Shown in pieces: positions 1 through 4,234 of a stretch of 6,354 bases of DNA. Under the pieces are notes generated by a model that saw only the letters and a program-made list of their open reading frames with translations, ran no database searches and had not been told where the DNA came from. Location: assembly GCA_910577035.1 (NCBI GenBank), contig CAJTKW010000117.1:1-6354 (forward strand), in the 5' to 3' direction. The stretch comes from an uncultured Acetatifactor sp. Its GTDB lineage: Bacteria > Bacillota > Clostridia > Lachnospirales > Lachnospiraceae. Each line of letters starts with the position of its first letter. Positions within the stretch are counted from its first letter, which is position 1. The position numbers and the translations under genes were made by a program.

Positions 1-182
1 TCCTCCATGACTTCACTGACTGCCAGCTCCCGGACGGAGCCGCCCAAAACGATGATGGTCAGCCTCTGTTTCTCCCCGAAGAGGAAGCGCAGGAAACGCT
101 CCCTCACGGAGACATTGCGGCAGCTCACGATCCCGTCTGCCGCAGGTCCTTTTGAAACACTGATCCTCAATGTGTGCCTCAC
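1..182 (-). CDS. Small basic hypothetical protein of mobile-element type, N-terminal part (cut by window edge)
   Basis: Sixty codons are visible from a GTG start at 182 before the frame runs off the window. The start is chosen because GGAGG (194-190) lies 7 bases upstream. The protein begins MRHTLRISVSKGP and continues with a segment rich in Arg and hydrophobics (RERFLRFLFGEKQRLTIIVLGGSVRELAVSEV, shown here in part: RERFLRFL, then LTIIVLGGSV). It has no signal peptide and no clear membrane span. I recall similar small uncharacterised proteins from conjugative elements and phage-like islands of Clostridia, but I cannot assign a function. It follows the sigma-like gene after 83 bases on the same strand, so the two are probably co-transcribed. 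The alternating charged and beta-type hydrophobic pattern would suit a small nucleic-acid-binding or accessory protein, but that is a guess. The reading frame is well supported; the function is unknown. Confidence 0.72.
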   Translation of the reverse strand, partial: MRHTLRISVSKGPAADGIVSCRNVSVRERFLRFLFGEKQRLTIIVLGGSVRELAVSEVME

Positions 183-265
183 CTTTCCACCTCCGATTTC
201 TAAAGGGCGGGATTTTATGCCCTTCACTATACGGAGATTTGGAGGCTGTTTTGATGGGGTGTTTT
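183..265 (-). other. 83-base gap between sigma-like gene and small basic protein
   Basis: No promoter or terminator is convincing here. A 6-bp inverted repeat (203-208 with 219-224, 10-base loop) can fold in the transcript but lacks a following U-tract. The GGAGG ribosome site for the downstream GTG gene is at 194-190. The gap is most simply an intra-operon spacer. Confidence 0.5.
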
Positions 266-652
266 TCAGAAAAACTTTTTAAATTTTTTTCTTCCTGCCT
301 CAACTGACTCATGCACGGTTCTGAAATTCGTACCTTCCTGCCGTGCGATCTCCCGGATTGACATACCGCCCGCCAACTTTAACAGCCGCCTCTGCTGCAC
401 CTTGGAAAGTCTATGGAAAGCATCATATACACGCCTGTCCTCCTCTATGGTGGCAAGCAGCGTTTCCGGTGTTTCTTCCGTGCCGTAATCCACGCCCTCA
501 AACTCCACGGCATCCAGCGAATGGCAGTGATAGCGTTCCTTCCTGGCAAGGTTGTCCTCCAGCCGCCTGTCCTCAATGATGACGGCACCGATGGATTCCT
601 CCACCTCGACTTCCGACACCGTCCCGTCCGCAAATTCATATCTGATTTTCAC
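266..652 (-). CDS. Sigma-70 region-4-like small DNA-binding protein (128 aa)
   Basis: The C-terminal half (about residues 79-125) has the layout of a sigma factor region 4 helix-turn-helix: FHRLSKVQQRRLLKLAGGMS, then IREIARQEGTNFRTVHESVE, then a basic tail ending RKKFKKFF. The N-terminal half (KIRYEFADGTVSEVEVEES) is acidic and has no region 2, so this is not a complete sigma factor by sequence. Proteins of this size annotated as sigma-70 family are common in conjugative elements of Clostridia, often near excision and integration genes; that setting is known for the class, not seen here. The frame stays open back to 715, but GTG 652 is preferred: GGAGG (665-661) sits 8 bases before it, and VKIRYEFADG is the natural start. 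It lies downstream of an unusual leader (653-1050) with two terminators and a hairpin touching its ribosome site, so its expression is probably conditional. It could equally be a region-4-like transcription regulator rather than a true sigma factor. Confidence 0.85.
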   Translation of the reverse strand: MKIRYEFADGTVSEVEVEESIGAVIIEDRRLEDNLARKERYHCHSLDAVEFEGVDYGTEETPETLLATIEEDRRVYDAFHRLSKVQQRRLLKLAGGMSIREIARQEGTNFRTVHESVEAGRKKFKKFF

Positions 653-953
653 TTTGATTTCCTCCAGTCCTGAGATTTTTGAAAACAAAAAATCCAAGAC
701 CGGAAGGCGGCGCACGGGGATGGCAGATTGTCAGATATTTACTTTTTACGACAATGAAAAAACGCACCCGCCGTAAGGCAGATGCGCTCATCTTAAAAAG
801 GGTGTTACATATTGGTGGACTTATAGGAATTGGCAGGGAATATGTCGAATAAAAAAATACCGCAATCCCCTCAAGGACTGCGGTATGTACAGAAAAAATA
901 TATTGTTTTGCGATGGAAGGCGCGAAGCCTGTCCCTACTCGTGGTATATTCAT
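636..953 (-). CDS. Candidate translated leader ORF (105 aa) running through two terminators
   Basis: A frame opening at ATG 953 (AAGGGG about 5 bases upstream), or alternatively at GTG 986, stays open to a stop at 638-636. It therefore overlaps the first 17 bases of the sigma-like gene. It begins MNIPRVGTGFAPSIAKQYIF and shows no domain I recognise. The peptide is largely what the hairpins and T-tracts dictate (runs such as VFF and RFF), so it is unlikely to be a folded protein. Its interest is mechanical: a ribosome moving along it would cover both terminators and the hairpin at 664-703, and would finish beside the next start codon. This resembles in layout the leader-peptide attenuator upstream of tet(M)-type genes, but no resistance gene follows here. 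It may also be a chance open frame. Confidence 0.35.
   Translation of the reverse strand: MNIPRVGTGFAPSIAKQYIFSVHTAVLEGIAVFFYSTYSLPIPISPPICNTLFKMSASALRRVRFFIVVKSKYLTICHPRAPPSGLGFFVFKNLRTGGNQSENQI
664..703 (-). promoter_or_regulatory. Hairpin reaching into the ribosome binding site of the sigma-like gene
   Basis: On the minus-strand transcript, the arm 703-688 pairs with 680-664: nine pairs (two of them G-U), one bulged base at 673, then seven more pairs, closed by a 7-base loop (687-681). The last two G residues of the 3' arm (665, 664) are the first two of the GGAGG ribosome site (665-661) of the gene starting at 652. Folding would partly hide the site, and a ribosome coming down the upstream leader frame would open it. 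The pairing is read directly; the regulatory role is inferred. Confidence 0.55.
757..786 (-). terminator. Intrinsic terminator 2 in the leader of the sigma-like gene
   Basis: In the minus-strand RNA, 786-777 (CGCATCTGCC) pairs along all ten positions, with two G-U pairs, with 772-763 (GGCGGGTGCG), closed by a TTAC loop. Six T residues (762-757) follow at once. The plus strand has no T-tract after the stem, so the signal acts on minus-strand transcription only. It lies about 110 bases before the sigma-like gene and inside the open leader frame, so it looks like a regulated stop, not the end of an operon. Confidence 0.85.
851..886 (-). terminator. Intrinsic terminator 1 in the leader of the sigma-like gene
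   Basis: A 12-bp stem (886-875 with 868-857) closes on a 6-base loop. It is fully paired in the minus-strand RNA with one G-U; on the plus strand the same position is an A-C mismatch. The T-tract follows directly (857-851, seven T). The strand-specific pairing and the T-tract both say it works on minus-strand transcripts. No gene stop lies just upstream, so it falls in the middle of a leader, as in attenuators of mobile resistance genes. Confidence 0.9.
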
Positions 954-954
954 A

Positions 955-975
955 GCATCCCCTTTCCGGGGATGC
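955..975 (-). promoter_or_regulatory. Perfect 8-bp hairpin covering the leader ORF ribosome site
   Basis: GCATCCCC (955-962) and GGGGATGC (968-975) form perfect 8-bp arms around a 5-base loop. In the minus-strand RNA the 3' arm carries the GGGG used as ribosome site for ATG 953, which begins two bases after the arm. Folding would limit initiation at 953 and could favour the upstream GTG 986. No T-tract follows, so it is not a terminator. A second small stem (915-934, seven pairs with one bulge) follows soon after inside the leader. Confidence 0.5.
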
Positions 976-1000
976 ACAGCATTCACATCCGTCTTTCCCC

Positions 1001-1013
1001 TGACAGCTTGTCA
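1001..1013. promoter_or_regulatory. Short palindrome at the expected transcription start
   Basis: TGACA-GCT-TGTCA is an inverted repeat with 5-base arms and a 3-base spacer. It lies just downstream of the -10 box at 1027-1022, around or just after the expected start point. It could be an operator half-site pair or a small 5'-end hairpin. The minus strand also reads TTGACA here, but no -10 box is placed suitably for it to act as a -35. Confidence 0.3.
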
Positions 1014-1021
1014 ATGAGGGA

Positions 1022-1050
1022 ATTATAAAAAATGATTTTGTAGAACTGCT
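1022..1050 (-). promoter_or_regulatory. Candidate activator-dependent promoter for the leader and sigma-like gene
   Basis: A consensus TATAAT lies at 1027-1022 on the minus strand. At 17 bases upstream the sequence is AGCAGT, a poor -35. The region where a -35 belongs is instead occupied by the phased heptamer repeats. A good -10, a poor -35 and direct repeats starting about 11 bases upstream of the -10 match the arrangement of PhoB/OmpR-class activated promoters. Start of transcription would be near 1015, giving a leader of roughly 360 bases before the sigma-like gene. Confidence 0.5.
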
Positions 1051-1078
1051 TTAGTGAATCTGTAGAAACGCTGTAGAA
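1039..1078. repeat. 11-base-phased TGTAGAA direct repeats, likely activator sites
   Basis: The heptamer TGTAGAA occurs exactly at 1039-1045, 1061-1067 and 1072-1078. The steps are 22 and 11 bases. The skipped position 1050-1056 reads TTTAGTG, a 4-of-7 match. The set therefore forms a four-place array in register with the DNA helix, on one face. Direct repeats at 11-base spacing are the usual target of PhoB/OmpR-family winged-helix regulators. The array ends 11 bases upstream of the TATAAT at 1027-1022. Spacing is seen directly; the binding protein is unknown. Confidence 0.6.
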
Positions 1079-1177
1079 TATCGCAAGTTACGACATGGCA
1101 GAGTGGAAAATATCACTTAAAATCTGATTATAAAGAATTGTGGAGAAATCGCCGGGATAACGTAAAGAAAAAAGGGC

Positions 1178-1210
1178 AAAAAATAAGACGGCTCAGTTTC
1201 CCAAGCCGCC
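1178..1210 (-). terminator. Intrinsic terminator of the export/sirtuin/winged-helix operon
   Basis: GGCGGCT (1210-1204) pairs with AGCCGTC (1193-1187), with one G-U pair, and can extend by a few weaker pairs towards a small loop. TTA and then six T residues (1183-1178) follow. It starts one base after the TAA (1214-1212) of the winged-helix gene, so it marks the end of the operon and isolates it from the leader region downstream. Confidence 0.85.
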
Positions 1211-1211
1211 G

Positions 1212-1715
1212 TTATGTAGCTGCAATACACTCGAAGTCTGTTTCAATACAATAGCCAACCTCCCGTACACACCGGATGACAAAACAGCCCTCCGGCAATA
1301 ACCTGCCTATTTTCTCTCGCAGGTTGTGAACATGGCAGGCTATGGCATTGTTTGCATTCCCAAAAGCCTCCTCCTTCCATATTTTCTGATATATCTGATC
1401 ATAAGTAAGGACGCGCCCTTTATTTGCCACAAGCAAGCAAAGCAGGTCATATTCTTTTGTTGTTAATTTAATTTCTTGGCTATTACAGTATACTTTCCGT
1501 TGCATCTGGTCCATTTCCAAACCTGGAAGCGATAACATCGGATTATGCTCTGACCAAAAAAAATTAAAATCCGGGTGATTTTTTAGTTTTTCCAGTATCT
1601 CATCTATAATATGTGAGTTTCTTCCGCTGTACTCAATTATAATCACTCTTTCGATGATATCACGCTCCTTATATTTAACATTTTCCAGCTTATGACAGCA
1701 TACAAAAAACTTCAT
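1212..1715 (-). CDS. Receiver-less OmpR/PhoB-type winged-helix regulator
   Basis: Counting from ATG 1715 (167 aa), residues about 66-157 form a Trans_reg_C winged helix: KLTTKEYDLLCLLVANKGRV, then LTYDQIYQKIW, then the recognition-helix region ANNAIACHVHNLREKI, and the wing with IRCVREVGYCIE. This is the DNA-binding half of a response regulator. The N-terminal part (VIIIEYSGRNSHIIDEILEKL) resembles only the first strand and helix of a receiver, with no phospho-acceptor Asp or later receiver elements. It probably binds direct repeats in DNA without phosphorylation by a kinase. The start is uncertain. ATG 1715 overlaps the sirtuin gene by 26 bases with AAGGGG only 3 bases away. A better ribosome site, AAGGAG (1670-1665), points at two ATC codons (1658-1653), which would give a protein starting near I20/I21 (about 147 aa). 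Last gene of the operon, directly before a terminator. Confidence 0.85.
   Translation of the reverse strand: MKFFVCCHKLENVKYKERDIIERVIIIEYSGRNSHIIDEILEKLKNHPDFNFFWSEHNPMLSLPGLEMDQMQRKVYCNSQEIKLTTKEYDLLCLLVANKGRVLTYDQIYQKIWKEEAFGNANNAIACHVHNLREKIGRLLPEGCFVIRCVREVGYCIETDFECIAAT
1653..1670 (-). promoter_or_regulatory. Strong ribosome site pointing at ATC codons
   Basis: AAGGAG (1670-1665) is followed 6 and 9 bases later by two in-frame ATC codons (1658-1656, 1655-1653), where a start codon would be expected for the winged-helix gene. No ATG, and no GTG or TTG at proper distance, is in frame there; the next GTG (1646-1644) is 18 bases away. Either ATC is used as a rare start, or a former ATG has changed and the upstream ATG 1715 is used. 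Confidence 0.4.
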
Positions 1716-2394
1716 CCGCCCCTTTCCGAATATTCAATACCGCCACATCATCAAACTGTGTGGCTTTCGGGTTAATCTGCACGATTCTTGCGCCCGAACG
1801 GATATAAGGATAGTAAACCCCACCATAGCTGCCCTGTGCGCCGATAATAATAACAAGCTCCGCCTGTGCCGCAAAGCTCCTTGCTTTCCGTACTTCATCC
1901 TCCACCAGTCCAATATGCTTATAGACCGGAAACGCCCCAACCACACCTCCGCATTTTTCGCAGCGTGGAGCTTTTCCCTGGTTCCATATCTGCACATCAT
2001 TGTACTCCTGCCCGCACTTCAAGCACTTATTAAACCCAAAGCTGCCCTGAATCTCTGCCACATTTCTGGAGCCTGCCAGCGTATGCAGACAGTCAATATT
2101 CGTAGTAATAATGCCTTGCAGCAGACCATGCCTTTCATATTCTGCCAGTTTCTTGTGGGCAACACTCGGACCGTTCTCAAACATTGCATCCAAAAAGGCT
2201 TTCCTTGCCGTATTGTAATAATGATTCGGCGCACTTTTCAGCACCGCCGAAGAACTCATCTGCAGGACTAAAGGAAAATTCATATGTGCAAAATCCATAA
2301 TCCCCGCTGCCATGGAAATCCCTGCACCGGTAATAGCAACCGTGTAACGGCTGCCATTAATATAATTCTGCAATCGTAAAATCTGTTCCTCCAT
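1690..2394 (-). CDS. Divergent SIR2-family (sirtuin-fold) protein, catalytic His replaced by Gln
   Basis: The product is 234 aa from ATG 2394, one base after the stop of the preceding ABC gene, with AAAGGG 9 bases upstream. Sirtuin marks appear in order: GAGIS (23-27, NAD pocket), TTNID (97-101, normally TQNID), EIQGS (114-118, normally E-[IL]-H-G-S), four zinc-type cysteines C124, C127, C145, C148, GAQGS (185-189, normally GTS), and INP (207-209). Sirtuins use NAD+ to remove acyl groups from lysine, and related SIR2 domains in phage defence cleave NAD+. Here the general-base His is Gln116, the Gln of TQN is Thr98, and the GIPDFR loop reads GIMDFA. The fold, the Zn site and Asn99/Asp101 are kept, while canonical deacetylation is doubtful. 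Likely roles: an NAD or ADP-ribose binding sensor, an ADP-ribosyl-type enzyme, or altered chemistry. Cytosolic; no signal peptide. Its placement between an exporter pair and a winged-helix regulator suggests a signalling or regulatory job in that operon. Confidence 0.88.
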   Translation of the reverse strand: MEEQILRLQNYINGSRYTVAITGAGISMAAGIMDFAHMNFPLVLQMSSSAVLKSAPNHYYNTARKAFLDAMFENGPSVAHKKLAEYERHGLLQGIITTNIDCLHTLAGSRNVAEIQGSFGFNKCLKCGQEYNDVQIWNQGKAPRCEKCGGVVGAFPVYKHIGLVEDEVRKARSFAAQAELVIIIGAQGSYGGVYYPYIRSGARIVQINPKATQFDDVAVLNIRKGADEVFCMLS

Positions 2395-2395
2395 A

Positions 2396-4234
2396 TCACG
2401 ATGCCCTTTCAAACTGGCTGTTGTAAAGTTCTGCATAAAAACCTCCCTTCGCCAACAATTCTGAATGATTCCCACTTTCCACAATATCCCCGTCCTTCAT
2501 AACCAGAATCAAATCTGCATTTTTAATCGTGGACAGACGGTGTGCAATCACAAAGGAGGTGCGTCCTGCCATCAGCTTATCCATTGCGTTCTGGATCAAA
2601 ATTTCCGTCCGGGTGTCCACGGAGCTTGTGGCCTCATCCAGAATCAGTATGGGCGCATTTTCTATCATGGCCCTCGCAATCGTGACAAGCTGCCGCTGCC
2701 CTGCGGACAGGCTGGCATTATCATTCAATACGGTATCATACCCTTTGGGAAGCGTTTTGATAAAATGGTGTAATCCCACCGCTCTGCACGCTGCTATCAT
2801 TTGTTCATCCGTAACGCCCTCTTTGGAATAGACAATATTCTCCCGGATTGTCCCCTCGAACAGCCATGTGTCCTGTAAAACCATACAGAACAGGTTGTGG
2901 ACATTTTCACGGGTAAGTGACTGAATCGGCGTGCCGTCAATCCTGATTTCCCCGCCCTGTGCCTCATAAAACCGCATCAGGAGATTTACCATTGTTGTCT
3001 TTCCCGCCCCGGTAGGCCCTACAATGGCAATTTTCTGTCCAGCTTTTACGGATGCTGAAAAATCATGGATAATGGTTTTATTTTCGTTATACCCAAAACG
3101 GATATGTTCAAATTCCACATTTCCATCCACCTCTGCCAAATGAACGGATTTCCCGCTTTCATCCGCAAGTTCTTCCTCCCCTAAAAATTCAAACACACGC
3201 TCACTGGCTGCCGCCGCAGACTGTAAACTGGTGGCTGCCTGTGCAAGCTGTGAAAGAGGCTGCGTAAAGAGACGGACATACAGCATAAACGCCACAATCA
3301 CGCTGAATGAAATCGTGCCGTTCAATGTCAGAACCGCACCGACCACACAGACCACCACATACCCAAGGTTTCCCACAAAAGCCATGAGCGGCTGCATCAG
3401 CCCGGACATAAACTGGCTTTTCCATGCGGAGTTATATAACCGCTGGTTCATTTCGTGAAATTCTTTTTTTGCCGCTTTCTCACCGTTATATGCCTTCACC
3501 ACATTATGGACGGAATAGGTTTCCTCTATATGCCCATTCAGCGTACCAAGCTCCTGTTGCTGCTGCTTAAAATATTTCTGCGACCGGGAAATGATAAGCA
3601 TCATCAGACCAAATCCTGAAAAGGCAGCTAAGATAGCAGAAACCGCCATAATCCAGTTGGTATAAAACATCATAACCAAAGAGCCGACAAACATAGCCGA
3701 AGCCGTCACCAGTGTCCCAATACTCTGGTTCAGTGTCTGCCCGATGGTGTCCACATCATTTGTCACACGGGACAGGATATTTCCCGTACTGGTCCCGTCA
3801 AAATATTTTAACGGCAGGCGGTTCATCTTCTGTGAAATTTCTGTCCGCAAAGATTTTGAAACTTTCTGCGTTATAGTTGCCATCACCATACCCTGGATCA
3901 AACTGAACAACCAGCCCAGACCGTACAACGCCGCAAGCAGAACGGCAATCTCCACTACCGCCTCCACATCAATCCCTGTCATCAGCCCTTCTGTCATCAG
4001 GTTTGTCATATCTGCCACTTTCCCCGGACCGATCAGATTCAGTATGGAGCCAGTAACCGCAAGCACCATAGCAAAAACTATCGCAGGAAGGTATCTGCCG
4101 CAATAGGCAAACAATTTTTTCAGGGAACCGCTGAAATCCTTTGCCTTTTCCCCGCCACCCATTTTTCTGTTTCCCGGACCAAAACTGCGTCCGGAACCAT
4201 TGCTTTTTGGCATCTCATTTTTCTGTTCAGGCAC
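2396..4234 (-). CDS. ABC exporter half-transporter, second subunit (canonical ATPase residues, LSAGQ signature)
   Basis: The product is 612 aa from GTG 4234. This start is chosen because AAAGGAGG lies 9 bases upstream; it overlaps the preceding stop by 8 bases, so translation is probably coupled. ATG 4213 is a weaker alternative. After a Gly-rich, charged N-terminus comes a six-helix exporter membrane domain (about 45-325) with the usual coupling segment TGNILSRVTNDVD. The ATPase follows: Walker A GPTGAGKT (406-413), Q-loop Gln454, signature LSAGQ (509-513, not LSGGQ), Walker B ILILDE (529-534) with catalytic Glu534, and switch His565 in VIAHRLSTI. It would pair with the upstream half-transporter in the cytoplasmic membrane to export a drug, lipid or peptide. 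Its Walker and His set, facing the partner's LSGGQ, would form the active ATP site, as in heterodimers of the BmrD/LmrD/EfrB kind. Substrate cannot be read from sequence. Confidence 0.94.
   Translation of the reverse strand: MPEQKNEMPKSNGSGRSFGPGNRKMGGGEKAKDFSGSLKKLFAYCGRYLPAIVFAMVLAVTGSILNLIGPGKVADMTNLMTEGLMTGIDVEAVVEIAVLLAALYGLGWLFSLIQGMVMATITQKVSKSLRTEISQKMNRLPLKYFDGTSTGNILSRVTNDVDTIGQTLNQSIGTLVTASAMFVGSLVMMFYTNWIMAVSAILAAFSGFGLMMLIISRSQKYFKQQQQELGTLNGHIEETYSVHNVVKAYNGEKAAKKEFHEMNQRLYNSAWKSQFMSGLMQPLMAFVGNLGYVVVCVVGAVLTLNGTISFSVIVAFMLYVRLFTQPLSQLAQAATSLQSAAAASERVFEFLGEEELADESGKSVHLAEVDGNVEFEHIRFGYNENKTIIHDFSASVKAGQKIAIVGPTGAGKTTMVNLLMRFYEAQGGEIRIDGTPIQSLTRENVHNLFCMVLQDTWLFEGTIRENIVYSKEGVTDEQMIAACRAVGLHHFIKTLPKGYDTVLNDNASLSAGQRQLVTIARAMIENAPILILDEATSSVDTRTEILIQNAMDKLMAGRTSFVIAHRLSTIKNADLILVMKDGDIVESGNHSELLAKGGFYAELYNSQFERAS

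Larger units (their letters stand above)
653..1177 (-). other. Regulatory interval without a conventional gene
   Basis: This stretch separates the export operon's terminator from the sigma-like gene. It holds, in transcription order on the minus strand: an A/T-rich piece (1177-1079) where I see no clear signal apart from an isolated TATAAT at 1131-1126 with no -35; the phased heptamers; the -10 box; the palindrome; the leader-start hairpin; two intrinsic terminators; and the hairpin next to the ribosome site at 665-661. Each is listed separately. I found no tRNA or protein gene on the plus strand. Confidence 0.6.

Noticed and set aside
203..224. Terminator between the sigma-like and small basic genes
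   Set aside because: Only six pairs, a 10-base loop and no T-tract after it on either strand.
7..282. Plus-strand frame of 91 codons
   Set aside because: It is antisense to the GTG 182 gene and the end of the sigma-like gene; it has no ribosome site and no recognisable domain.
13..312. A 99-codon minus-strand frame across the start of the small basic protein gene
   Set aside because: It overlaps the end of the sigma-like gene and the GTG gene at 182 in another frame, has no ribosome site and reads like a low-complexity basic shadow.
653..715. Longer start (ATG 715) for the sigma-like protein
   Set aside because: The extra 21 residues come from the hairpin region and lack a ribosome site; GGAGG 8 bases before GTG 652 explains the start better.
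1039..1078. CRISPR-like array or plasmid-type iterons
   Set aside because: The repeated unit is only seven bases with 4-base gaps, few copies, and it sits at a promoter; activator sites explain it better.
1126..1131. Second promoter at an isolated TATAAT on the minus strand
   Set aside because: No -35-like hexamer at 16-18 bases and no activator-type repeat beside it.
1690..2394. A Thoeris, DSR or other SIR2-based phage defence system
   Set aside because: No TIR, STALD, SLOG, HerA or Argonaute partner is present, the protein is of plain sirtuin size, and the catalytic His is missing, so a defence NADase call is not supported.
2395..2484. Longer starts (2484 or 2436) for the sirtuin
   Set aside because: They lie inside the ABC gene. 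The GGGAGG near 2440 is an appealing ribosome site for ATG 2436, but the sirtuin fold starts after MEEQILRLQNYIN, and ATG 2394 directly follows the ABC stop with its own AAAGGG.
3744..4106. Plus-strand frames of up to 129 codons opposite the ABC genes
   Set aside because: All are antisense to clearly conserved transporter coding sequence and have no ribosome site or domain.
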